Positions 44,170 through 52,454 of a stretch of 64,000 nt of DNA are shown here, piece by piece; the first letter of the stretch is position 1, and each line of letters starts with the position of its first letter. A program made the translations under genes and the position numbers. The DNA comes from Aggregatilineales bacterium (GTDB lineage Bacteria; Chloroflexota; Anaerolineae; Aggregatilineales; Ch27), in assembly GCA_029976025.1 (NCBI GenBank), contig JARKNX010000133.1:1-64000 (forward strand), read 5' to 3'. The notes beneath the pieces were generated by a model that had not been told where the DNA came from, searched no databases, and saw only the letters and a program-made list of their open reading frames with translations.

Positions 44170-44198
44170 ATTATACTCCCCTCCTCGCCTGTTGAGAA
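44170..44198 (-). promoter_or_regulatory. Promoter of the KimA-like gene
   Basis: On the minus strand TTCTCA (44193-44198) and a perfect TATAAT (44170-44175) are separated by 17 bases. The leader would be about 40 bases. Confidence 0.55.
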
Positions 44199-44256
44199 GA
44201 TTCATCGCTCGATTTGGATATTATGAACGAAACGCATTGAACGGATATCCGCGCTG

Positions 44257-44943
44257 CTACAGCGTGAAGCTGCCGCCCGGATCGACGACGATCACCTTGC
44301 TCAGGGTCTCGTTATGCACCCGCCGCGCCCAGTCCGCCGCGTTCACCTGAATCACGTCGAAGGTGTTGTAGTGCACCGGCAGCACGGCCCGGGGCGCGAG
44401 GAACTTGACCGCCTGCAGCGCCTCATCCGGCCCCATGGTGTAGTGCCCGCCAATCGGCAGCACCGCCAGGTCGAGCCCGTTCGCGCCGATCAGCTTCATG
44501 TCCGAGAACAGCCCCGTGTCGCCGGCGAAATATAACCGCCGGCCGTCGCGGGTGGTGAGCAGGAGGCCGTTAGGCTGGCCGCCGCTGGAGCCGTCGGGCA
44601 TTGTTGAGCTGTGGATGGCCGGCGTCAGGGCGACGCGGGCGAAGTCGAAGTCGTGGCCGCCGTCCGGGTTCATGCCCACCGTCTTCTGGACGCCCTTGTG
44701 AGCCAGCCAGCTCGCCACCTCGAAGTTGGCGATCACGGTCGCGCCGGTGCGGCCGGCAATAGCCACCGTATCGCCGACATGATCGCCGTGTCCGTGCGTG
44801 ATCAGGATGTAGTCGGCCGGGATGGTCTGCGGATCGCCGGCCGCCAGCGGGTTACCGGTCAGGTACGGATCGATCAGAATCGCCGTGCCATCAATATCCA
44901 CGGCCAGGGCAGCGTGGCCCAGCCAGGTCACTTTGATGCTCAT
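44257..44943 (-). CDS. Metallo-beta-lactamase-fold hydrolase (UPF0173)
   Basis: This 228-residue protein starts at ATG 44943 behind AGGAGG. The metal motif is HGHGDH (ITHGHGDHVGD, near residue 51), with further ligands in AIHSS, FAGDTG and LPVHYNTFD. The sequence follows the UPF0173 family throughout (KVTWLGHAA, IDPYLTGNP, MGPDEALQAVK). Substrate unknown. It is upstream of, and on the same strand as, the KimA-like gene, but the KimA-like gene has its own promoter. Confidence 0.93.
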   Translation of the reverse strand: MSIKVTWLGHAALAVDIDGTAILIDPYLTGNPLAAGDPQTIPADYILITHGHGDHVGDTVAIAGRTGATVIANFEVASWLAHKGVQKTVGMNPDGGHDFDFARVALTPAIHSSTMPDGSSGGQPNGLLLTTRDGRRLYFAGDTGLFSDMKLIGANGLDLAVLPIGGHYTMGPDEALQAVKFLAPRAVLPVHYNTFDVIQVNAADWARRVHNETLSKVIVVDPGGSFTL

Positions 44944-45022
44944 GGAGTTTCCTCCTGTCACAAAAACGATCTTAATGCCCGCTCGTTATCCTACACCGGC
45001 TGGATATCCGGCTGCAAGCTGC

Positions 45023-45592
45023 TTAATCCAGCGCGGGCCGGGATTCCGCCGGGGTCGCGCCGGTCGCTGACTCGGATTCCGCCAGATCGGCCTCGGTCCA
45101 CAGTTCAGTGGCGTGATCGGTGAACAGGACGCCGTTCAGGTGGTCAATCTCGTGCTGGAACACGCGGGCCAGCCAGCCGCTGGCCTTGATGGTCTGCCTG
45201 CTGCCGGTCCGATCCTGGCCCCGGACCGTGATCGACTCGTGGCGGGGGACAACCCCGAACACGCCGGGGATGGACAGGCAGGCTTCCACGCCGTCCACCA
45301 TCTCCCGCGAGGCATTGGTGATCTCCGGGTTGACGACCTGGTACAATACCCCGGCCTGGTCGCCGTATTCGACGCGGCTTTCTTCGTCATCCGGCAGGCG
45401 CACGATGATGATACGCTGGCTGATATTCACCTGCGGCGCGGCCAGCCCGACCCCCGGCGCGTCCAGCAGGGTGTCCACCATATCGTCGAGTTGTGTCGCC
45501 AGCTCCTGATCGAACGTCGTGACTCGTTTGGCCCGCTTGCGCAACACGTGCGCTTCAGCGCTGCCTACCAGAACAATTTTGCGGAGTGCCAT
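45023..45592 (-). CDS. def: Peptide deformylase
   Basis: This 189-residue enzyme removes the formyl group from new proteins. The three motifs are present: GVGLAAPQV (about residues 46-54), EACLSIPG in place of the usual EGCLSxPG, and QHEIDHLNGVLF with two metal-binding His and catalytic Glu. The Gly to Ala change in motif II is uncommon. The C-terminal 20 residues are an extra polar tail. The gene is alone; fmt is not nearby. Confidence 0.94.
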   Translation of the reverse strand: MALRKIVLVGSAEAHVLRKRAKRVTTFDQELATQLDDMVDTLLDAPGVGLAAPQVNISQRIIIVRLPDDEESRVEYGDQAGVLYQVVNPEITNASREMVDGVEACLSIPGVFGVVPRHESITVRGQDRTGSRQTIKASGWLARVFQHEIDHLNGVLFTDHATELWTEADLAESESATGATPAESRPALD

Positions 45593-45808
45593 CCCCCAGA
45601 CCTCTGTACCGTGACCTGCCCTTTTGCGGCCGAATTAAAACGACTATGATCATAATTATACCCGCGTCGCTCTCCCCCTGTCCACAAGAGATTCATCAGC
45701 GGGCCGAGTGTTAGTGTTCTGACGATTGTCATTTGGAACCGGAGCCTGTTCGTGCTACCATACGCGGAGTAATCTGCGCCGGGCATCCTGCAAAGCGATC
45801 GAGCTTTC

Positions 45809-47845
45809 GTGTTGAAGCACTCCCGTCCCTGTACGTTTTTGCTGGCGACTTTGGCGCTGGTCATCCTGACCGGCGCGGCGCTTTGTGCCTCGCCCATTCA
45901 GGCGCAGGGCGGCGCCACGCCGACCATGACCTGGACGCCGGCCGGGAACTACGTGCTGGCTGACGACGTTCATCTGCGCGGCGGGCCGGGCCGCCAGTAC
46001 CCTTCCGTAGGACGGCTGATCCGCGGGAATCGCGTGCTGCCGATAGCGCGGAGCGAGGACGGCCAGTGGGTGCTGCTGCGCTACAATGTCGGCTTCGGCT
46101 GGATCCTCCGCGATCTGGTGGACTGGGCGGACAATGTGGACGCGCTGCCGGTCATGCCGCCCGGCGTCACGCCAACCATCCCCCCTTCGGCGACGCCGTT
46201 CTTCCCGACCAATACGCCTGAGGGCAACTGGGCGAATGTGGGCGCGGAAGGCGGATATCTCCGCGCCGGGCCGGGCCGCACCTACCTGGTGCTGGGAATG
46301 CTGCGGGCGGGAGATGTGGTCGGGCAGCCGGTCGCCCGGACAGACGACAGCGCCTGGATCATGATCCGCCACGGCGAAGGCTTCGCCTGGGTGCACGCCG
46401 ATCTGGTGCGCTGGCGGGACGATCTGGAGGCACTGCCCGTTATCCCGACCGGAGACCCGGACCTGCTCACTCCGTCGTTGACCTTCACCCCTTCGCGGAC
46501 CCCCACGCGCAGGCCTACGCTGACGCCGACGGCGTCAGTCACGCCGACGGCGACGGCCACGGCGTCAGCCACAGCTACGGGGACGCCGACGCCGACGGTA
46601 ACGGCATCCGCTACGCCGACCGTGCGCCCCAGCGATACAGCGACTTCCACCGGCACAGTCACGGCTTCGTTCACGCCGTCGTCCACGGCCACGCCTACGG
46701 CGACCGGGACGCCGACTCCGACGCTGACAGCGACCGCCTCTCCGACTGTGACGGAGACGCCAACTGCGACAGCGACCTCGACTGCGACGCCGACGTTTAC
46801 GACGACCGCAACTTTTACGGCGACTTCCACCGGCACGGTCACGCCTTCGTTCACGCCGTCGCCAACAACCACGCCGACGGTGACATCGTCGGCAACGGTG
46901 ACGCCGTCGGCGACCGTGACAGCGTCACCGACTGCGACAGCGACCGCGACGGCAACCGCAACGCTGACGCCCACCTCGCCGCCGACCGCGACCGGCACAG
47001 CGACCCTGACGCCGGCGCCGACTGACACGCCAGCGCCGACTGATACAGTCGCGCCGACCGATACAGCGACCCTGACGCCTTCGGCAACGGCCTCAGAGAC
47101 GGTCGTGCCTTCCGCGGCCTTCACGGCCCCTCCAACGCTGACGCCGCGCCCGACCCGGGTCGCCGCCCAGGTCGTGACCCCGGCCACGTTTACGCCGGAG
47201 CCGCCGGCGGCCAGCCCGACCATGGAGCCGTCGCCGGAGCCGCCGTCGCCAACCCTGGCGCCCGAAACATCCACGCCTGAGGAAGAAGCGACCGCCACCG
47301 AAGACGCGACGGCGATTGCCGCCGCGCCGCCGGGAGAAACCGGGCAGGGGACGGGCGGAGAATCGCCTGCCGGCGGGGCGCCCGCTGCGGAAGTGTCGCC
47401 CGATCTGCTCTTTGGCCTGCCGCGGGAGGGTGTTATCGGTGTGGTGATTGCCGCCCTGGTGATCGCCTACAGCGTGCTGTACGCCGCTGGCGCGGTTGAT
47501 GCCGGGCGGTACGCCGGCGGTTTCGTGATCGAGACCTGCCCGGTTTGCCAGAAGGGTCAGCTCAGCGTGGTCGATCGCCGCCGCCGGGTGCTGGGCATCC
47601 CCCGCGTCCGGCGCACGGTGCACTGCGACTACTGCGGCTCTGTCCTGCGTCAGGTGGGCCGCCGTCGCTGGCGTTATACGGTGGACGGCGTTGAGAACCC
47701 CGATCTGTATACCCGCTACAATGGCAGCGAGATCAAGGATTCCGATCTGGTCGCGCTGGGCGTCTCCAAGCGCTACCAGATGGTTGTCGAGCCGCCGGAA
47801 AACTACCAGCCGCCGGAATACGTGGACGAGGATCATAAGCCCTAG
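45809..47845 (+). CDS. Exported double-SH3 protein with Thr/Pro linker and C-terminal zinc ribbon
   Basis: This 678-residue protein begins at GTG 45809 with a signal peptide (residues 1-33). Two bacterial SH3 domains follow (about 45-110 and 132-200; DVHLRGGPGRQYP and YLRAGPGRTYL). A Thr/Pro/Ala-rich linker covers about 215-515, encoded by near-repetitive codons. A single membrane helix lies near 536-556, then a zinc ribbon CPVCQKG...CDYCG and a basic/acidic tail. SH3 domains often bind cell wall; the zinc ribbon would be cytoplasmic. No clear ribosome site precedes the start. It is followed at 20 bases by folB. Confidence 0.85.
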   Translation: MLKHSRPCTFLLATLALVILTGAALCASPIQAQGGATPTMTWTPAGNYVLADDVHLRGGPGRQYPSVGRLIRGNRVLPIARSEDGQWVLLRYNVGFGWILRDLVDWADNVDALPVMPPGVTPTIPPSATPFFPTNTPEGNWANVGAEGGYLRAGPGRTYLVLGMLRAGDVVGQPVARTDDSAWIMIRHGEGFAWVHADLVRWRDDLEALPVIPTGDPDLLTPSLTFTPSRTPTRRPTLTPTASVTPTATATASATATGTPTPTVTASATPTVRPSDTATSTGTVTASFTPSSTATPTATGTPTPTLTATASPTVTETPTATATSTATPTFTTTATFTATSTGTVTPSFTPSPTTTPTVTSSATVTPSATVTASPTATATATATATLTPTSPPTATGTATLTPAPTDTPAPTDTVAPTDTATLTPSATASETVVPSAAFTAPPTLTPRPTRVAAQVVTPATFTPEPPAASPTMEPSPEPPSPTLAPETSTPEEEATATEDATAIAAAPPGETGQGTGGESPAGGAPAAEVSPDLLFGLPREGVIGVVIAALVIAYSVLYAAGAVDAGRYAGGFVIETCPVCQKGQLSVVDRRRRVLGIPRVRRTVHCDYCGSVLRQVGRRRWRYTVDGVENPDLYTRYNGSEIKDSDLVALGVSKRYQMVVEPPENYQPPEYVDEDHKP

Positions 47846-47865
47846 CCGGGAAGGACCGTGCGAGG

Positions 47866-48264
47866 ATGGACCGCATCCATATCAAGAATCTGCGCCTGCG
47901 CTGCACGATTGGCTTTGCCGAGCACGAGCTGCGCGAGGAACAGGATGTCGTGATCAGCCTGGTTCTCTACACCGATATCCGCGCCGCTGGCGAAAGCGAC
48001 GACCCGGCCGATCTGCTCAACTATCGGACGATCAACAAAGCGATCATCAGGCAGGTCAGCGGAGCGCGCTACAAGACCCTCGAGGCGCTGGCGACCGCAA
48101 TTGCCCGTCTGGTCGTGGTCGAGCACGGCGTGCAGAAGGTCAGGGTGGCCGTTTACAAGCCGGGCGCGCTGCGCTTCACCGACGATGTGGGCGTGATCAT
48201 CACGCGCCGGCCGGGGGACTTCCTGCCGCAGGGCCAGGATCAGAAGGAAAGCGGGCATGGCTAA
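47866..48264 (+). CDS. folB: Dihydroneopterin aldolase
   Basis: This 132-residue enzyme splits dihydroneopterin to the 6-hydroxymethylpterin in folate synthesis. Motifs typical of FolB include DRIHIKNLRLRCTIGFAEHE and the catalytic Lys region VAVYKPGALR; LLNYRTINKAI is the substrate-pocket helix. The C-terminal end overlaps folK by 8 bases, so translation is coupled. Confidence 0.93.
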   Translation: MDRIHIKNLRLRCTIGFAEHELREEQDVVISLVLYTDIRAAGESDDPADLLNYRTINKAIIRQVSGARYKTLEALATAIARLVVVEHGVQKVRVAVYKPGALRFTDDVGVIITRRPGDFLPQGQDQKESGHG

Positions 48265-48772
48265 CCGCCCCCTGCACCGCGTCCATCTGGCGCTCGGCTC
48301 CAATATTGACCCGGTTCGGAATCTGCAGGCTTGCCTGGCCCTGTTGCGCCTGCGCTGCACCGTGATCGCCGTCTCGCCGGTGTATGAGACTGCTCCTGTC
48401 GGGTACATCGACCAGGACAACTTCCTCAACGCCGCTGTGCTGCTGGAGACACCGCTGACGCCGGAGGAATTCCGCACTCAGGTCATCCTGCCTGTTGAGA
48501 TAATGCTGCGCCGTACCCGCGACCCGAATAACCCGGACGCGCCGCGCACAATTGATCTGGATATCGCCCTGTGGGATGAGGCGGTCTTTGACTTCGGCCA
48601 GAAGCCCTGGCATGTGCCCGACCGCAACATCGTGCGCTATAGTCATGTTGCCCGCCCGCTGGCCGATCTTTCGCCCACCTTGCGCCACCCGGAAGCGGGG
48701 CGCACCCTGGCGGAGATAGCCGCCGGACTGCCGGCGGATGGCCTGCACCGGCGTGATGATGTCGTCCTGTGA
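48257..48772 (+). CDS. folK: Hydroxymethyldihydropterin pyrophosphokinase
   Basis: This 171-residue enzyme transfers pyrophosphate from ATP to hydroxymethyldihydropterin, the next folate step after FolB. Signatures: HLALGSNIDP near the N-terminus, the loop LRRTRDPNNPDAPRTIDLDI with the D-x-D metal site, and VPDRNIVRYSHVARPL. folP is not in the window, so the pathway is completed elsewhere. Confidence 0.95.
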   Translation: MANRPLHRVHLALGSNIDPVRNLQACLALLRLRCTVIAVSPVYETAPVGYIDQDNFLNAAVLLETPLTPEEFRTQVILPVEIMLRRTRDPNNPDAPRTIDLDIALWDEAVFDFGQKPWHVPDRNIVRYSHVARPLADLSPTLRHPEAGRTLAEIAAGLPADGLHRRDDVVL

Positions 48773-48828
48773 AGCTGATCCGGCCTCAAAATTAACCTGC
48801 CCGGAGCGATTGTCCTGGAGAAACTCCT

Positions 48829-49857
48829 ATGTCCGAACCTCTCCCTCTCCTGCCCACCAGCGTATTAGGGTCGCACGCCCGCCCGGCCTGGCTGCATCTG
48901 GCTTTGCAGGCCGTCGAACGCGGCGAGTTCGGCCCCGATGACATGAAGGAAACTGAGGATGACGCCGTCGATATGGCCGTGCGCGATCAGGAAGAAGCCG
49001 GTGTAGACCTGATCACGGATGGCGAGATGCGGCGCGTGGGCTTCTTCACCGCCGGGTTTTACAGCCACATGACCGGCCTGCAAACGCTGGAGGCGCGGCG
49101 CCGGTTTGGCGCCGCCGGGCACGACCAGCGCGAGAGTTACCGGGCCGTCGAGCCGGTCCGCGCGCCGGAAGGACTGGGGCTGGTGGAGGAATTCACCTAC
49201 GTCCGGACGCGGACAACCCGGCCGATCAAGATGCCCTGCCCCGGGCCGTACACGCTGGCCGGGCGCATCCAGCCGGGAGCGGTTTACAAGGACCGCATGG
49301 AGGTCGCCTACGGGCTGGCCGAGGTGGTCAACGCCGAGCTGAAGGCAGTGGTCGCGGCGGGCTGCGATTTCATCCAGCTTGATGAGCCGTCCTACGCCGT
49401 GCACGCCTCCACGCCCGCCGACTTTGTGACCCTGTTCAACAGGACGGTGGAGGGGGTCCAGGCCAAAATCGCGGTTCATATGTGCTTCGGCAATTTCGCC
49501 GGACGTCCGGTGGCCCACCGGACCTACCGCCCGCTGATGCCCTACATCTTCGAGATGCGGGCCGACCAGTACACGCTGGAATTCGCCAACCGCGAGATGG
49601 CCGAAATTGCGCTATGGGCGGAATTCCCGCCGGAAAAAGAGCTGGCAGCGGGCCTGATTGATGTCAAGAACTACTGGGTGGAGACGCCCGAAGTTGTCGC
49701 TGAGCGCATCCGGACCGCGCTGCGCTACTGCCCGGCAGAAAAGTTGACGGTCACGCCGGATTGCGGCTTCAGCCAGACGGCGCGCTGGGCGGCGCGGGCC
49801 AAGCTCAAAGCCATGGTCGAAGGGACGCGCATCGTCCGGCAGGAGCTGAACGGCTGA
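48829..49857 (+). CDS. MetE C-terminal-domain-like methyltransferase
   Basis: This 342-residue TIM-barrel protein is related to the catalytic half of cobalamin-independent methionine synthase. Zinc ligands are seen in VHMCFGN (His, Cys), a following Glu, and TPDCGFSQ (Cys). The N-terminal half of full MetE is absent, as in archaeal-type and related short homologues. The methyl donor and acceptor cannot be read; epoxyalkane:CoM transferase-like or MetE-like roles are both possible. CTGGAG lies 9 bases before ATG 48829. Confidence 0.86.
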   Translation: MSEPLPLLPTSVLGSHARPAWLHLALQAVERGEFGPDDMKETEDDAVDMAVRDQEEAGVDLITDGEMRRVGFFTAGFYSHMTGLQTLEARRRFGAAGHDQRESYRAVEPVRAPEGLGLVEEFTYVRTRTTRPIKMPCPGPYTLAGRIQPGAVYKDRMEVAYGLAEVVNAELKAVVAAGCDFIQLDEPSYAVHASTPADFVTLFNRTVEGVQAKIAVHMCFGNFAGRPVAHRTYRPLMPYIFEMRADQYTLEFANREMAEIALWAEFPPEKELAAGLIDVKNYWVETPEVVAERIRTALRYCPAEKLTVTPDCGFSQTARWAARAKLKAMVEGTRIVRQELNG

Positions 49858-49873
49858 CGCCGGGGAGGTGGAC

Positions 49874-50737
49874 ATGACGCTCATTGAGCCAATCCTGAGC
49901 GGGCAGCCCCTGCTGGATGAGATCGCGGCGGCGCGGCCTGCGCCCGGTCAGGTGGCCCTGTGGTGGCTGGGCCAGAGCGGCTATGTCTTCAAAACAGCCA
50001 GCGCGCTGTTTTACGTGGACCTCTACCTTTCAGAACACCTGACGGCCAAGTACGCCGACACGGAGAAGCCGCATATCCGCATGACGCGCGCCCCGCTGCG
50101 CGGCGCCGACCTGGCCGGCGTGGAGTGGGTTTTCGCCAGCCACAAACACTCCGATCATCTCGATCCTGGCACGCTGCCCGGGTTATTCGCCACCTCGCCG
50201 GAAGCGCGCCTGGTGCTGCCGCTGTCCGCGGTGGAACACGCTGTCGGGCTGGGTCTGGACCGCGCGCGGCTCCTCCCGACGCCCGGTGATGAGACGCTGC
50301 GCCTCGGCCCGCTGACGGTGCACGTCATCCCTTCCATCCACCCCGGCCTGGAATGCCCGCCGGAGGAAGGATACGCTGCGCTGGGCTTCATCTTTGAGGT
50401 GGATGGCGTCCGCCTGTATCACAGCGGCGACACGATCGTTTTTGACGGCCTGGCCGGGTATCTGCGCCGCTGGCAGCCCGATATCGCCTTCCTGCCGATC
50501 AACGGCACGGATGAGCGTCGCCGCCGGCTGGGCGTCCCGCCCAACATGAGCGCCGCCGAAGCGGTTGCGCTGGCGCGGGAAGTGGGCGTGCCGCTGGTGA
50601 TCCCGCACCACTACGATATGTTCACCTTCAACACGCTGGACGTGGCCGAGTTCGCCGCCCTGGCCCGCTCCGCCGGGCAGCCCTACCGTGTCCTGCGTTG
50701 CGGGGAGCGGTTCATCTGGCCGAGCATGGAGGATTAG
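49874..50737 (+). CDS. UlaG-like metallo-beta-lactamase-fold hydrolase
   Basis: This 287-residue protein has the HxHxDH metal motif ASHKHSDHLDP (near residue 88) and the further ligands IPSIHPG, YHSGDT and IPHHYD. The length and the segment VFASHKHSDH match the L-ascorbate-6-phosphate lactonase (UlaG) subgroup, but no ascorbate genes are nearby, so the substrate is open. ATG 49874 follows GGGGAGG by 5 bases; a GTG 6 bases earlier would overlap that site. It lies 16 bases after the MetE-like gene. Confidence 0.88.
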   Translation: MTLIEPILSGQPLLDEIAAARPAPGQVALWWLGQSGYVFKTASALFYVDLYLSEHLTAKYADTEKPHIRMTRAPLRGADLAGVEWVFASHKHSDHLDPGTLPGLFATSPEARLVLPLSAVEHAVGLGLDRARLLPTPGDETLRLGPLTVHVIPSIHPGLECPPEEGYAALGFIFEVDGVRLYHSGDTIVFDGLAGYLRRWQPDIAFLPINGTDERRRRLGVPPNMSAAEAVALAREVGVPLVIPHHYDMFTFNTLDVAEFAALARSAGQPYRVLRCGERFIWPSMED

Positions 50738-50746
50738 TCACACCTC

Positions 50747-51343
50747 ATGTCTGAGCAGCCTCCTTTCGCCCCACCGCCCGCCGGATATACCCTGATCCGC
50801 CGCTTCCTCCTGTTTGAACAGCGGGCATTCATCTGGCTGAATATCGCGGCGGTGGCGATCTTCATGCTGGCGCTGGCTCTCATCCTGGGGCTGCTGCTGG
50901 GGTATCAGCGGCTGGGGGCGCCGCTGGTGATCGCGGGCCTGCCGGATGCGCTGCCGATGTGGGCGTATTTTGCGCTGCTGGTCGGCACGCTGCTCTTGCA
51001 TGAGGCGCTGCACGGGCTGGCTATGTGGGCTTATGGCGGGCGGCCGCGCTTCGGAATCAAGATCACGCGGCTGGTGCTCTTCACCACCTCCAACGCCTTT
51101 TTTACGCGGCAGGCCTATCTGACCGTGAGCCTGGCGCCGCTGGTCGGTATCTCGGCGTTTGGCCTCCCCCTGATGTTCATTCTGCCGGGCGGGGTTGCCA
51201 TCTGGATCGGGATCATCGTCGCCATGAATATCGCCTCGTCAGTCGGCGATCTGTGGATGGCCGCCGTGATCGTCCGTTATCCGCCGGACACCCTTTTCCG
51301 CGATGAAGCCACTGGTATGAGCATTTTCGCTCCGGAATCCTGA
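50747..51343 (+). CDS. DUF3267 membrane protein, possible site-2-type zincin
   Basis: This 198-residue protein has four hydrophobic helices. The motif LLHEALHGLA (HExxH) lies at the end of the second helix, and SVGDLW near residue 168 places an Asp after Asn-rich sequence in the last helix, as in membrane-embedded zinc proteases. DUF3267 members are suggested to be metalloproteases; activity is unproven. It starts 9 bases after the previous stop, so it belongs to the same transcription unit. Confidence 0.83.
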   Translation: MSEQPPFAPPPAGYTLIRRFLLFEQRAFIWLNIAAVAIFMLALALILGLLLGYQRLGAPLVIAGLPDALPMWAYFALLVGTLLLHEALHGLAMWAYGGRPRFGIKITRLVLFTTSNAFFTRQAYLTVSLAPLVGISAFGLPLMFILPGGVAIWIGIIVAMNIASSVGDLWMAAVIVRYPPDTLFRDEATGMSIFAPES

Positions 51344-51361
51344 ATTATTCAGGAGGTTTCC

Positions 51362-52372
51362 ATGCCGCGCCCGCATGTTCAGATTGTGTCCAGCGCCAAC
51401 CAGCTCGACCAGTTCCGCGCCCACCTGCGCGGACAGTTTCCGCGTCTGGCGGCGCTGCCTGGCGTGGTGGGAATCGCGCTCGGTGGCGGGATGGCGCGCG
51501 GCTTCGTCGATGAGCTGTCCGAGATCGACCTGACGCTTTACCTGACTCCGGAGGCGTATGCGGCCTGGATGGCCGGCGGCGCGCCGATCCCGACCGGGAT
51601 CGCTGTGCTGGATGGGATGCTCTATGACATCAGGGCAGTCAGCCTGGCCGAAGAAACGGCGCGGACCTGGAGCATGACCGACCAGTGGGACTATTCGTAT
51701 GCTCAGATTCTCCACGATCCACAGGGTGCCCTCGCGCGCATGAAGGCGGAGAAGCTGCTCCCTGTCGATTCCGATCTGGCATCCGGCCCGCTGTTCGCCG
51801 CCTGGTGGCATTACGAGCTGGCGGGCAAAATCTGGATCAGGCGCGGCGATGCGCTGCAAGGCCATCTGGTGTTGAATAATGCCCTGGCCGAGGTCGTGCG
51901 GGCGCTTTTCCTGGCCAACCGGGAATATGTGCCCCATGATAAGTGGCTGGTGCACCTCAGCCGCACGCTCGACTGGACGCCTCCGCACTGGGAGACTCGC
52001 CTCGCCCAGGCGATGACGGCGGCGCCCGCCCTGGCCAGCGTTCAGATGCGCCAGGCCGCTATTGCCGGGCTGTGGAATGATATTGATATCCATCTGGCGA
52101 TGGCGATTCTGCCGGAATACCCCCTCAATATGATGCACCGCCCCTTTTATGAGCAGATGATGCGGCTTATCGAGGCCGGCCGGATGACGACCGCCGAATG
52201 GCAGCAGACCGCCGATCTGGCGCTGCTCAGCCAGCAGCCGTTCCATGCCGTCGCCCGCGTGGTCGATGGCGTCATCGTGCTGGACCGGGAGCGCCTGCTG
52301 GCGATCGAGCCGGAAGAGATGTACGCCTGGCATTACGCCGTGCTCGATGCCGCGCGCGGAGGAACCCTCTGA
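51362..52372 (+). CDS. DUF4037-type nucleotidyltransferase-like protein
   Basis: This 336-residue protein has an N-terminal nucleotidyltransferase core: GIALGGGMARGFVDELSEIDLTLY with the G-G-x-A/S loop and a single D-x-T in place of the usual D-x-D metal pair. The C-terminal helical half, with DUF4037-like segments (LFLANREYVPHDKWLVHLSRTL), follows. Similar proteins may modify antibiotics or tRNA; no substrate can be inferred. CAGGAGG lies 5-6 bases before ATG 51362. Confidence 0.78.
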   Translation: MPRPHVQIVSSANQLDQFRAHLRGQFPRLAALPGVVGIALGGGMARGFVDELSEIDLTLYLTPEAYAAWMAGGAPIPTGIAVLDGMLYDIRAVSLAEETARTWSMTDQWDYSYAQILHDPQGALARMKAEKLLPVDSDLASGPLFAAWWHYELAGKIWIRRGDALQGHLVLNNALAEVVRALFLANREYVPHDKWLVHLSRTLDWTPPHWETRLAQAMTAAPALASVQMRQAAIAGLWNDIDIHLAMAILPEYPLNMMHRPFYEQMMRLIEAGRMTTAEWQQTADLALLSQQPFHAVARVVDGVIVLDRERLLAIEPEEMYAWHYAVLDAARGGTL

Positions 52373-52454
52373 TTCGTTCGGGATAGTATAGGCTCTGGCG
52401 GGTGCGCCCGGGTACAATGACATTACAACGATCAGCCAGCAGAGGATATTCACC

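Noticed and set aside
46480-47120. Long near-repetitive sequence resembling a tandem repeat or CRISPR-like array
   Set aside because: It is the Thr/Pro/Ala linker of the SH3 protein; codons vary, there are no constant-length spacers, and the frame stays open.
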